A DNA stretch of 64,000 bases, taken from Rosa chinensis. Taxonomy: Eukaryota; Streptophyta; Magnoliopsida; Rosales; Rosaceae. The DNA lies in NCBI RefSeq assembly GCF_002994745.2, contig NC_037093.1:22517555-22581554 (forward strand), read 5' to 3'. Below are positions 1-12,398 of this stretch, one piece after another. The notes below the pieces were generated by a model. It was not told the origin of the DNA, did not search any database, and worked only from the letters and a program-made list of their open reading frames with translations. Within the stretch, counting starts at the first letter, position 1. Every line of letters starts with the position of its first letter. A program made the translations under genes and the position numbers.

Positions 1-1155
1 CTGTTGAAACTTTGATAGAACATAAGCCCAATCTATTAATTTCAACTCAACTCCTACTTCCTGTTCAAGTCGTCTTACCGTTAGACAAGTGGTGACCGGA
101 TTTCACTCATACCAACAACTTCCTATACATTTCCAATTAAGGGTCACCCGGGTAGCAAAACTCGCTCAATTCCTCCAAAGAAAATCCATTACATGTATTC
201 AATTCAAACAATGACCAATCCCCCAAGATAGCTAACACAATTCACAAGATCTTTCCTCGACAATCCTTAATATAAAACAGACATTTGTACGACATCTTGT
301 ATCACACCAAGCAATATCCGGATCCGCACGTGGTCCCACCACATAATGGTCCAATTTCCTCAAATTAAACATCGTAGAAATACGTCAAAGTGAAGGCAAC
401 CGTATTACGTCTTTCTCAAATGTATAACAAGAATTCTGGTCAAACCTTAATTAGAAATATTTCTGGAGCCAACTGGAAACTTATTTCCTTAAAGTTATTC
501 CACCAACCTCTAATATCATACGCAACCATTTGTCAAGCAAAACCTCCTCCAGAACCTACCACAATTCAACCTTCAAGGCTCCATGATTCAAAACTTATAT
601 CATAATCGCATCACATAGTAATTGCACTTGAATTACTATGGACACCCTGTGGTATCACAATGCTCTTTTCTTAACCCCAAGTTCAACAATTCCACTAGAA
701 CGGATACGCTTAGACACACGAGTAGATTCATGTACTAAAAGTTAGATTCTTAACCCCCTAATTATTGGTGAACCAAATTTCATATCTCCAAGCCAACTCA
801 GTAAGTATCCCACCAATTCCTTAACGTCATCCACCCACTAACTTCAAACTCACCTCTGTCTATCTCACCTTATTCACTACAATCCAAAATTTAAGAAGAT
901 CAATCTATAACTCAAAGCACCTGAAATCAACATCCTTTACTTCTAACACAACTATGTCCAAAAGTCATGGTCATGTCAACGACCCAAGATAACTAGTCCT
1001 AGGATTTCCAAATAATCTCCAATGACTGCCAATAATGTCCTAAGTGTCGCTTACATAACCAATCACGTCATGTAATACATCTCCCCGAAACTCGGTTTAA
1101 AGTTAGAACCACCATTACTACTAGTTCCACTTCCCACAACATTCCTGATTCCGAA
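1..1155 (-). other. Non-coding interior of a LARD-like LTR retrotransposon (probable)
   Basis: No convincing protein-coding frame is visible on either strand. I assign it to the interior of the minus-strand element whose primer site is at 4181-4196. The reason is that the LTR copy starting at 1156 is flanked by CCGAA on both sides (1151-1155 and 3726-3730), so this stretch and 3731-4196 would have been contiguous before that insertion. The element's far LTR would lie beyond the window start. It could instead be unrelated flanking DNA. Confidence 0.4.
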
Positions 1156-3725
1156 TGACAGGACCCACCCCGGATTTCACCCTGAAATCCAAAGTGGCCC
1201 TACGTGACCCACCTTAGAAGAAATTCTACAAAATATTTGGCGGAACTTCCCCTAAAAGTAGGCTACCCAAAACCTGTAGGAAAACATTTACACTTCTAAA
1301 TCATCCATCCTTATTCTCCTGGAGCCACCCTGCTCCCCAAATTACAACATCAACCAAAAATCACATAACACAAATCACAACTTAAATAACATTAATTTCC
1401 TCAGGTAATCAGAGCAATTCTAACAACAAGGGTAATCAAGGAAAACCTAAATCAAATAAAAATGCAGAAGTCATGTTGTTGACTATGCCTCAACTCCAAT
1501 GTACGCCGGACCTCAACTAATTTCGCCTGCAAACTGGGCATTTGAAACCGAAGGGCCCAGGGGAAAGTAATTGAAAAACATGTTAAAGTGAGTGGACAAA
1601 AATAAATGGCTAAATAAATAAATTAAAAGAAAAAGAATTGTATTACTTCCCCACGAATTTAAATTCGTAAAACTTCGATGCATGCAACGTTTATAAAACG
1701 TATGTCTTTAAAACTCGAAGTCTCGTGAAAACATACCAGTCCCCGCTGGCTAAAAGAATCGGACTAGCCCCGCTAGTCAAGTAACAAATAAAAGGATATG
1801 GGGAAAGGATGTCACCATACGGGTAAAGGAACCCCCAACCTCAACTGCCACCCACACATAGATTGTGTGAGGAGGAGACTAATAACCTCGACTACCAATC
1901 ACGTGAGGAAGAGAAACCTCGACTGCCACTCACAAACACAAAGTAAGTGAGGAGGAGAATAAGCTACCTCAACTGCCACTCACAAACACAAGTAAGTGAG
2001 GAGGAGACCTAGTAATTGGACCCCGGTATGGTGAAGGAAAACATTCAAAATCCATAAAATCCGAAAGGCTTCCCCAATCTCTCACGAGAAAATATATATT
2101 CCAATGACGTGACCCCGCACGCCAAAATATTCTCAAATCTGTAACCAAAACCGGAAATTAGTATAAGCAAATCCCAATTCCAAAAATCTCTCAAAAACTC
2201 CAAGAAACAAACCAAACCCAAAAATCATTAATTAGGCATTCCCAATGCCAAAACCGAAAGTCAATAAATAAATGAGAAATCCAACTCCATCGAAAACTCA
2301 TCTCGAAAATCTTCCAGAAATCCAAAGTCGGCGATTAAAAAATATATATTTAATCCTGAAAGTTCCTCGGAAAACAAATCGCTGGAAACCATTGACATAG
2401 TAATCATGAAAATAATCATATTCTCCAAATCAAGCATAATAAACTTTGATTCAAAAATCCCATTGACATAGTAATAAAATATTTAAATCCGTTTAATATG
2501 CTCGATAAATTAAAACAATAATTTAAGTCACAACTTCAGTTCCCAAATCAAAACAAGACAAATTAATAATAATTTTCTGAAAACAAAATATAATCACATG
2601 GAATTAAATAACTAAATAATTAATACGGGAAAAACAATTGCATGCATCCTTATTTAAAAGCAACGGTCCACTCACAGTACTATTCAGGTGATCTCGCATA
2701 CGAGTTCCTTCATCGAGCAAGAGTTCAGTATGTCGCCCTGTACATAATTATTTTTCGTGAATAACTATTCAACAATTAAATACGATTCCCAAAATTAAAT
2801 CCTCATAAATCATCTCTCCACTTCTTCTCGGATTCATTCCAACTTTTACCTCTAATACCAATTCGTTATCTTAAAGGTTCCAAGGCAGAACCAAGAGATA
2901 TCCGACGGTCGGATTCTCGTAAATCGATAATGGAATTCTAAATTTCAGAAATTCATAATCGATTAAAAACTTCTCCAATTCCAACCAAATTCACATATTC
3001 AACCTCTACAGAATTATAGGATTTAACTAGCTAAAAATAGAATTTAAATTCTGTTTAAACGTCACCAATGTTCACGCGCGGCACTGTTCACTCAGCAGTC
3101 AACTTCTCCGATGGTCACCAAATTTTGGCAGCAGCTTCATCTCAACCCCCCTAGCATTTTTCTCAACTACACCAAGTTCAGAAAACAACTAGAACTACCT
3201 CAACAATTAAGAAAACAGTAAACCCCAATTTGTGAATAGTGCCCGGATTTCAATCTCAAAAATCGTCCAATAAATCTATGCAATATTATACTTAAAAGAA
3301 AACCCATGAGGTAAGGAAGAGATTGATACCATTTTTGCTGTTGGAAATTGCCGGAATCGACGCCGGAAGATCTCTCTCTCTCTCTCTTCTTTCTGGTTTC
3401 TATCGTAAAAGATGGGGAGAATGGCTGGAAATGGGGCTGATCAGCCCCTTATAATTGAGGTGTGATGAAATGACCAAAATACCCCTCACACGAAAATACT
3501 CATAACTTTGGCATACGAACTTCGATTTTTACGTACCACATATGCACGCGCTCGGTTTAACGTCTCCTACAACTTTCATGAGGAAATTTTCTCAAATTTT
3601 GACCCGAACAAAAAGTCAACTTTTAAGGCCACTAAAAGTATCGAAACAAAGTAACAAGTGAAAATAGTTGTCGTTTACCGTCCAAATAACTAGTGAACTG
3701 GTAAATTGAGGTACGGGACGTTACA
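1156..3725 (-). repeat. LTR of LARD-like family, probably a solo LTR
   Basis: About 2.57 kb, reading TGACAGGACC at the left edge and GGGACGTTACA at the right edge; on the minus strand it therefore runs TGTAACGTCCC to CCTGTCA with TG...CA ends. It is clearly related to 4197-6223 at both ends (shared blocks around the CCCCGGATTTCA motif and the GGGACGTTA motif) but diverged, with length differences. The 5-bp direct repeat CCGAA at 1151-1155 and 3726-3730 suggests an independent insertion that recombined to a solo LTR. No coding capacity is seen. Confidence 0.65.
1835..2025. repeat. Short tandem repeats inside the LTR
   Basis: Three to four degenerate copies of a roughly 55-60 bp unit built from CTCGACTGCCACTCACAAAC and GTGAGGAGGAGA. 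The equivalent part of the second LTR (about 4910-5110) has different short repeats (CCTCCCAGGCT and CACAAAGGCGGACG), so this LTR segment evolves by local duplication. Confidence 0.6.
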
Positions 3726-4180
3726 CCGAAGCAATCATATCATCCAAAGATAGCCCAAAGCTAAGATCGCTCGACTCAGACACTCAAGCACGAAACCGAA
3801 ATCCGGTCTCGCACCTTAAACCCTGCTCCAACAATCTTGTTGGTATTCAAGAAGAGATAGCCACAACATTTCTTGAATCACATTTCGTAGCACAAATCGA
3901 ACCTGTAGAGTAGTCTTACTCTACCATCACCAGGGGAAAGGTGCAAGACAAGTAAACAATCCGATAGGCAATGAAATCCCTATGAGTTCGGCGTACAAGA
4001 GGCATAGCACATGAAAGGAAACCAACTAGACATGTACCTTACACACTTAATGAATACATCAGCACCGAAGAGTAAACGATGGGGAACCGCTGCAGTCGGG
4101 CCATCACTCGGGAGGTATTGTGTAACATCAAGCATGTAAGGTAACATGATAGAAACAAGCCTACAGAATCTAACAACCTA
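3726..4180 (-). other. Interior of LARD-like element next to primer site
   Basis: About 455 bp between the inner LTR copy and the primer-binding site. No open frame with recognisable gag or pol motifs is present on the minus strand, which fits a non-autonomous element that depends on a helper. Confidence 0.5.
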
Positions 4181-4196
4181 ATGCTCTGATACCAAT
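4181..4196 (-). promoter_or_regulatory. Primer-binding site for initiator-Met tRNA
   Basis: The plus strand reads GCTCTGATACCAAT, so the minus strand reads ATTGGTATCAGAGC directly after the LTR ending CCTGTCA. TGGTATCAGAGC is the usual plant primer site complementary to initiator-Met tRNA. It fixes 4197-6223 as the 5' LTR and the minus strand as the sense strand. Confidence 0.85.
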
Positions 4197-6223
4197 TGAC
4201 AGGACCTGCCCCCGGATTTCACTCTGAAATCCGAAGTGGCCCTGCGGTGTCCACCTTAGAAGAAATTCTTTCAAAATTTTGGCAGAACTTCCCCTAAAAT
4301 GGACTACCCAAAACCTGGAAAAAGGAAATTTACACTTCTAAATTACCCATCCTTATTCTCCTGGAGCTACCCTGCTCCCCAAAACACAACATCTTCCAAT
4401 TCACATATAATTGTCTCAACCCCAATACAATATTGATCCAATAGATTATCAGAGCAATACTAACCCACTAGATAATAACAAAAACAGAAATAGGATGAGC
4501 ACGCGGAAGCAATGCTGTTGGCTATGTCTCGACTCCATGTACGCCCGACCTCAATTAACCTAGCCTGCAAACTGGGCATTTGAAACCGAAGGGCCCAGGG
4601 AAAAGTAATTAAAAACGTTAGCGTGAGTGGACAAAAATAAACAAATTAAAAAGAAAAAGATTTCATACTTTCCCACGTTTATTTCTTTAAAAACCCGATG
4701 CATGCAGCAATAAGAAAACACATTTAGCTTTAAAACCAAGAATTTCAAAACGATACACTGACTAGCCTCGCTAGTCACAACATTCGAAAATTATAATGAA
4801 AAACGGAAATCTCGTTTCTCAAGACCAGCCCCGCTGGCTACAGTGAAAATCGGACTACACCCCGCTAGCCCAGCAATAATACAATGAGTAGGGGAAGATG
4901 ATAGCCATACGAATGAGCCTCCCAGGCTCGGGTGATAGCCTCCCAGGCTAAAGTACTCCCATATACTCCCGTTATATACCCACACGCCACTAAGTGTAGC
5001 GATTAGGATACTGGGCTTCAGCATTACTGTCACAAAGACAGTAACCAGCGCCACGAAGGCGGACGGGCTTCAGTGATCCCATCACCTCGCCACAAAGGCG
5101 GACGATCAATGCTAGAAATGATAATAGTCACCCAAAGTATGGCAAAAGGGTAATCCGTAACCATATAAATCCATAAATACATAAGATTTCCCCAACTCTC
5201 GTACAAGAATTTCCAATGACGTGTCCCACACGCCAAGATGATCTCAAATTCAAAAAATAATAGGAGAGAATAATAATAAAACATAATCTCCATAAATCGA
5301 AACAAAACCAATTCCAAGATCATCATCAAGGCATTCCCAATGCCAAATCTGAAAGTCAATAAATAAATAAGAAAATATAAATAAACCAACGGCGTGTCCC
5401 ACACACCAAAAATATTCTCGGGTCAATGATGAATAAGCAAGGAAGTTCAATAATGAACTAATATTTCATTTTGGAAAATACCATGGAAAATACTTTGTTG
5501 AAAAACAACATAATTCAAAGTTTCGAATCCGGGCATAACAAAATTAATAACAAAAAATCACAACCGGAATAATTCATAATCACTTCATGAAACTCATCAA
5601 TGAAAGTAATTCCTCGTGATAAATCGAAATCAGAAATCCGAAAACAATTATATGCTCAAAATGTAATATGACAAGTAACTAGAGCATTACTTTAAGAAAT
5701 AAATGCAAGCATCATTATTTAAAAATAAAAGTCCACTCACGGTACTATTCCGACAATCACTCATTCGAGTTCCGTCATCGAGCAATAGTTCGGTACGTCG
5801 TCCTTGAGGTTTCTCCAAAATGTCGACGGTTTGGACGGATCTCCCTTTCTTTCTTTCCTTCTTTCTTTCTCTTTCTCTCTCTCTTCCTTCCTTTCTGGTT
5901 CTGAACGTGAATACATGAATAGTAGAAGAAGATGGCTGATTTAATGAAGTTAGGGACAAGGTGAAATGACTAAAATGCCATCAAAACGAAAATACCCAAA
6001 ACTTTCGCATACAAACTCCGATTTTAACATGCCACATGTCTACGAACTCGGTTTAACGTCCTCTACAACTTTCATGAAGAAAATTTTCTCAAATTTTGAT
6101 CCGAACAAAAAGTCATCTTTTAGGGCCCCCTAAAAGTACCGAAACGACAATAAAAGTGAAAGTAAAGGTCGTTTACCGTCCAAATGACCAGTAAATCGGT
6201 AAATTCAGGTTCGGGACGTTATA
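4197..6223 (-). repeat. 5' LTR of LARD-like retrotransposon
   Basis: About 2.03 kb. The left edge TGACAGGACC abuts the primer site, and the right edge GGGACGTTATA is homologous to the end of the other copy at 3725 with the terminal CA changed to TA. It contains a pyrimidine-rich patch at 5840-5900. Open frames in it are low-complexity shadows. Confidence 0.75.
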
Positions 6224-6835
6224 CTCTCCTTCCCTCCCCCCTTCCCTTTCCCTCTCTCTTTTTCTATCTCAATTTCTAGCTTGATCATAAACACATATAG
6301 ATTTGTAACTGTGTTCTTGAAATCTGAATAAGGACAAGGAACTAGTAGCTTTGGCAAGCACCGCAACAATACCCACACTTTCTGTGTCCGATGCCAACGC
6401 CGGAGCTTCCATCTCCAGAAGTCTCACTGATATGGTTTCGGGAAAGAGAAAAAAAAAAAAGAGGAGGAAACCGCCCAGAACACCCAGACGGACGCCCAAG
6501 CCTCCTAGGAGGCCGCCTAAATCCTATCCACCTAAGGCTTCCGATTTTCCATTAGTCGCCTCGGTCTCCTGCCGCCCAGCGCCTAGGCGGCCTGGGAGGA
6601 CGTTTTTGAGAACACTGGCTGTGAGTTGTATGGAGCTTCCGGTGGCCAGTTCGGTAGGTTTCAGGCCGGTTCTTAGGGTGCCGCCGCCGGTTCTGTACTA
6701 CTGGAATTGAGTTCTTCAAGGTGTGAGGTGGAGGCAAAAAAGGCTTCAAGGTTTTGTATTCGGATTCAGGGTTTTTAGTTTCTTGAATCAGGGTTTGGCT
6801 ATTTGTTTCAGGGTTAGGGCTTCGTGCTGATAACG
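6224..6835. other. Unidentified segment with GC-rich CCTAGG inverted motifs
   Basis: Starts with a CT-rich tract. An open frame runs through 6351-6710 on the plus strand, but it is rich in Arg/Pro and has no recognisable domain. At about 6500-6600 two related GC-rich blocks (CCTAGGAGGCCGCCTAA and GCCTAGGCGGCCTGGGAGG) face each other as imperfect inverted repeats. The last ~100 bp (from about 6735, ending TGCTGATAACG) resemble the untranslated leader of the copia element at 28792-35492, so they belong to a truncated copia copy. Confidence 0.4.
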
Positions 6836-7069
6836 TGTTTAAGGAAAACTGAATTGGGAGAGAATTGGGTCGTACTTTCATTGATAATAGGGGCCTCTTT
6901 ATATAGAGGATTACAAGCATAGAGATAGAGTTGTACATGGAAACATAATCGTATATTGATTGGATATCTCCTAAGATTCTTGGAGAATATCTCTAATATA
7001 AACCCTATTTCAACTAGAGCCAGTAACCTCGAGTTTGGGCCAGACACATATTCTGAATTTACTTGAACA
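6836..7069 (-). repeat. 5' LTR of a truncated minus-strand copia element
   Basis: 234 bp starting TGTTTAAGG and ending TTGAACA. It is homologous along its length to the LTRs at 28792-29010 and 35274-35492, sharing the CATTGATAATAGGGGCC block and the TATATAGAGGATTACA block. To its left is CGTTATCAGCACGAAG on the minus strand, the same primer-site-like sequence as in the complete element, so this is a 5' end fragment and not a solo LTR. The rest of the element is missing. Confidence 0.75.
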
Positions 7070-7949
7070 ATTTGCTATTTTTTGTTTGATTTTGAATTTA
7101 TAGACTTATTTCTGAAAAATTCTTATGAAAAAAAGAAAAAAGGAAAAAGAATCCATACTACGATAATATGATTAGACGGCCCAACCTTAAAAGTTTGCTT
7201 CAAGTTTGGAAGTCCTAGATTCAACCCTATTTGTGTTTTTGTCCCAGTGGAGACTGGCGAGTCACCTTTTCGTCTTTTGGTAGAGCTTGAATGGCAACAA
7301 TATTGCACAAGTAATTAATGCAGGAGGACGTTATTATTGTTTGTTTCGGACCGAATTAAGTGTTACTGAAGATAATCAAGTATGCACCGAATTTCTTGTT
7401 ACACGGTTACTGTAGTTTTGTTGGTATCTTCTTTCATCAAATGTAATACGTTTAATTTTGTACAGTTGGGATAGGAACAGGGAGCATAAATAAGACTGTC
7501 TTATGCATAAGCTACGCAGAAATGCTTCCACAAATCTATTTTTCCACATTGTTTCTTCACCTACATTTCCTTATGCATAAGCTATTACAATAAAAATCAC
7601 ATTTAAAAGGCTTAAGAAAAGGGTTTTAATCGGATAATGTTTCGTGTCAAATGTTTTGTGACTATGGCAGATTCTGCAAATATATGAGAAGACCTTTCAT
7701 CTGCAATTTAGTTGAGTTTATTGCGATTGAGTTGTGGGATAGAAAAATTGTGGAATTTAAACCTTTCTGAGGCACAGAACCTGTCAAAAGTGAGGTAAGA
7801 TCCGGTCAGGTCCATTAAAACAGATGGTTATATTTCCTTTCATGCAAAACAACCAACCAGCCTTTTTATACCACCATTACTTTTCTATGTTTTCCCTATT
7901 TTGTCACACTGTTCTCTCATTCTCTCTTTGTATGTGAGAACTGAGAACA
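7070..7949 (+). promoter_or_regulatory. Upstream region of the beta-galactosidase pseudogene
   Basis: AT-rich 880-bp stretch with no gene. A TATA-like TTTTATACC lies at about 7864, roughly 85 bp before the ATG, followed by a CT-rich leader (TTCTCTCATTCTCTCTTTG). It is plausibly the old promoter and 5' UTR. Confidence 0.4.
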
Positions 7950-9867
7950 ATGGGAGCTAGATCAGCTTTCAACTGGTTTCTGCTTTACATGGTTTTCTTG
8001 TCTCCATGTCTTCAGCTGACACAGTGCAATTTTACCTATGATAGGGAGGCTCTTCTCGTCAATGGACAGAGGAGAATTCTCTTCTCTGGTTCCATACACT
8101 ATCCTAGGAGTACTCCTGAGGTTCTATATACATAAAAAAAAAAATTTCCTAGCAAAATGTGATATATTTGTGAACTTTCCATGAAGCTTTTGCCAATGTG
8201 TATGCAGATGTGGGAAGATCTTATACAGAAGGCAAAAGATGGTGGCTTGGATGTTATAGACACCTATGTGTTTTGGAATCTTCATGAGCCTTCTCTGGGC
8301 AATGTACTGTGTTCCCTCTGATTTCCTTTACATAGTTTCTCTTTTCTTTTCACTATAAGATGGATTTAATATCCCTTTCTTTCTTCGCGTTTGAATTTTT
8401 GGGTTGTAGTACACTTTTGAGGAGAGGTATGATTTGGTTCGGTTCATAAAGCTGGTTCAAACAGCAGCGCTCTATGTGCATCTTTGCATTGGACCTTATA
8501 TATGTGCAGAATGGAATTTTGGGTAATGAGTGTTTTTTTCTTTTCTTCTTTTAATGAGCTTGAGAGCTTAATTTTTGAAGGCTTTGTTGTTCTTAACATC
8601 ATCACATGTATTTCTCTGTGTATTCTGTAGGGGGTTTCCAGTTTGGCTCAAGTATGTTCCAGGCATTAGCTTCAGAACAAATAATGAGCCTTTCAAGGTC
8701 TGTGGTTGTGAGAAAGGAAGGATGTCTAGTTTGAAAAGTGGAGTTGTTAATCAGTTGTGTGATATATCTTGGTGTTGTAGGCAGCAATGCAGACGTTTAC
8801 TCAGAAACTTGTCCAATTGATGAAGGATGAGGAATTATTTGAGTCTCAAGGTGGTCCCATTATCCTTTCTCAGGTAATCTTTCATCACTAATTGTGACAC
8901 AATGCTGAAGAAGAGTAAAGAAAGGTGGTCAAGAGTAAATTTTTCTCTTTATTAAAGACCATGACATTTTGTTGTTTTCTGTATTCCTCTAATTTACCGC
9001 ACTCTTAATTCACTTTTCTGCAGATTGAGAATGAGTACGAGCACTTGAGCAAGGCTTTTGGGGAAGCCGGTCATGCATGATGCATACATGACATGGGCTG
9101 CAGAGATGGCTGTTGGAATGGATACTGGGGTCCCATGGGTCATGTGCAAGGAAGATGATGCCCCAGACCCTGTGGTAGGTCTAATTTTACTGAGATGGAA
9201 CACAAAATTTATTTGTTTTGCTAGTAAACCTGATCATACAAGACATTATGAATTCTTTGCATTTTCTTTTGACAGATAAACACTTGCAATGGGTTTTATT
9301 GTGACAATTTTTCTCCAAACAAACCATACAAGCCCACGATCTGGACTGAGGCTTGCAGTACCATGGAGGATACCATGGAGGAACTAACTTTGGAAGAACT
9401 GCTGGAGGCCCTTTTATTATTACCAGCTATGACTACGATGCCCCATTGATGAATATGGTGAGAAATTTGATGATAAATATGTGTAGGCTTTTCTTCAGAT
9501 GTATATTATAAGGTGTAAAAAATTACTAGCTTGCAGTCATGTAACTCGTAACTGACTTGATAGGCTTGATCAGGCAACCCAAGTATGGTCACTTAATGGA
9601 ACTCCATAAAGCTGTTAAGTTATGTGAGAAAGCTCTGCTAATTGCTGATCCGACTGTTACATCGGAGATATCAACAGGTTTGTCAGCCTCTTTAATGGGT
9701 TGGGGAGGGAGATATCAACATGTTTAGGTTAGAATGAGATCACTTTGACTTTTCTATGAAGAAAATCAGCATATTTCACGATAGAAAACTCTATCAGCTT
9801 ACATATTACTTACCTATGAAAAATAAGAATGCTATCAGAAGGTTGGAAAAATTACTCTGTTAAAATA

Positions 9868-10522
9868 GGGTAAAGCTATGGTATGTTAACATTTCTCATA
9901 CATCAACTATTTTTACCACTTTAAGAACTCGTATTACCACTTTGAGGACTAATATTACTATTTTGAGGACTCACACGGTAAACTAAGAAAATTTAGTATT
10001 TTAAGGACTCATGTTACCACTTTGAGGACTAATATTACTATTTTGAGGACTCATGTGGTAACTAAGAAAATTTACCACTTTAAGGACTCATGTTACTACT
10101 TTGAGGATTAATATTACTATTTTGAGGACTCATTTTACCACTTTTAAGGCAATTGTATGCATGTCATACGTTAACACATTGTAGAATTTTCCGTTAAGGG
10201 TAAAGCTATGGTATGTTAACATTTCTCATACATCAACTATTTTTACCACTTTAAGAACTCGTATTACCACTTTGAGGACTAATATTACTATTTTGAGGAC
10301 TCACACGGTAAACTAAGAAAATTTAGTATTTTAAGGACTCATGTTACCACTTTGAGGACTAATATTACTATTTTGAGGACTCATGTGGTAACTAAGAAAA
10401 TTTACCACTTTAAGGACTCATGTTACTACTTTGAGGATTAATATTACTATTTTGAGGACTCATTTTACCACTTTTAAGGCAATTGTATGCATGTCATACG
10501 TTAACACATTGTAGAATTTTCC
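9868..10522. mobile_element. Tandemly doubled Mutator-like MITE in a beta-galactosidase intron
   Basis: Two copies of a 330-bp period, 9871-10197 and 10201-10527, that I read as identical base for base. The pair is bounded by one 9-bp direct repeat, GTTAAAATA, at 9859-9867 and 10523-10531. Ends are imperfect inverted repeats: GGGTAAAGCTATGG..GTTAAC against the reverse complement GGAAAATTCTACAA..GTTAAC (15 of 23 match). A 9-bp duplication fits Mutator-like elements. Internally the unit repeats TTTGAGGACTAATATTACTA. It has no coding capacity. Confidence 0.75.
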
Positions 10523-12398
10523 GTTAAAATATTCCCTAACATATCATCTAGCACCATCTTGAAAAAAGAATTCATATTCATCCTTGAAGTTCCTGTTGGT
10601 ATCCAATTAAACTAAATTACTGCTTTAATTTCCAGTCACATGTATTCTCTTCAAAGCCAGGAGGTTGTGCAGCATTTCTCTCAAACTACAATGCAAACTC
10701 AGCTGCAACGGTGACTTTCAATGACCGAAACTATGAGCTCCCTGCTTGGTCTATCAGCGTCCTTCCAGACTGCGAAAATGTTGTATTCAACCACTACTAG
10801 AAAAACACCATTTAAGGACACTGAAACTGTGTCCTTAAATACATACAAGGACTCTTTAAAAAAGAGTCCTCTATCCAGCAGTCATTATAAGTCTCAAACA
10901 AGGACACTGAAAACGTGTCCTCTTTTCTATACGAAGACACAGTTTGTGTGTCCTTAAAGCTCTAGATGCAGTGTCCTTAAATCCATAAGAGGACACCTAA
11001 ATTGCATCCTTATATCTTCTAATAGGTGTCCTCTATTCTATACTAGGACACACAAACTGTGTCCTAAAAGCTTTGAAAATGGAGTCCTTAAAACCATAAG
11101 AGGACACAAAAAATACACTCATATGTGTCCTTAAAACTAAAACATGACACTTAAAAGAGTCATAGAGGACGTTCAAAACGTGTCCTTAAAACTTGTAAAA
11201 ACCCAAAAAAAAAATTTTATTAATAATAAAAGGAAGCTTTCTCCAATTGTACACCCCTCAAAATACACCACCAAATGCAATATTAACTGAATCAAAATAC
11301 ACCATATGCAAACAAATTTATAAAGTAAAACAAATTACAGTTCAACAATTCTAGTCAAGTAAATCAATGTCCTGCACCTTGTCGGTTTATAGTTGCTTAA
11401 TCTGCTTCCCAATATCTTCAATTATAACCTGATAAATATAGCACAAGCCAATATCAAGTACATATTAACACTCCTGGAGCGTACTTGTGAAGACAGATAC
11501 AACACAATGAGGTTATGAACATTAAGGATGAAACTGGAGCGTACTTGCCATTCAGTCTGTCCTTCCGCATTTTTTGTCTACAAGCTTTAGAATGAAACAC
11601 ATTGCACGATCTGGACATCAGACTGTGATGGAAACAGTACAGATAATTCAAAATTGCATCATCAAGAAGAGAGATCCATGGAAAAACTACATGGGACATG
11701 ATGAATACAACTTTTATCTCACATCAATAAAAAATAAAAACTCAAAAACTGTACATGGGTAGTAACATCTCCATACTTAAAGATTCCCACAGGAAAATGG
11801 ACCTATTTGAAAATGCGCAAAACAGAAATGAGATGCCTTTATATACAAACATCACAGCAATGTCATCCTCTTAGTCACACACATGAAAACAATACCTCAA
11901 AACTGAACTGAAAATGGAGAACACAGAAAAATACTCACAGGCACACCGAAACAGAAACGAATACTTGACAACTGGAATTCAACGATTTCCCATATCTGAT
12001 TACACAAAGCTGAGCTTAAATGCCAACCCTCACAAAACCTACAAAGAAAAATATCGATCACCCACAAAACCAAAGTCAAAAGTGCATGCATCGAATTCAA
12101 AACTAACCAACAAAGGTCTAGATAGCAAAAACACCTATGAAAGGCGGTGTTTTTTGCCGAGTAAGTAACATTTGCATTATCTAGAAAAACAGACAAGGAG
12201 AAGGAGTAAGTAACATTTGCAGTAGCATTTAGACACATTCTATACAGAAAAATGAATCATGACAATGAAAAAAAAATCTACAAACCTTTATTATTAATAG
12301 ACTTAAATAGATTTGGAAGGGCTTTGCATTCCAGGTACAACTATCATGGATAGGTAGATTAGTATCAGTCACAATGTTAAAAGATTAAAAACAATAAC

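Noticed and set aside
5687..5959. Minus-strand open frame with RERERERKKERKK
   Set aside because: Translation of a CT/TTTC low-complexity tract inside the LARD-like LTR; no domain.
1156..6223. A single small LTR element with only 455 bp of interior
   Set aside because: Outer flanks do not match, whereas CCGAA flanks the left LTR alone; kept as an alternative only.
6351..6710. 119-codon open frame that might be a host gene
   Set aside because: Arg/Pro-rich through a GC-rich foldback, no known domain, and its last part lies next to a copia leader.
11454..12238. Open frames in the left part of the CACTA element
   Set aside because: Short, on both strands, no transposase motif; probably introns or subterminal sequence.
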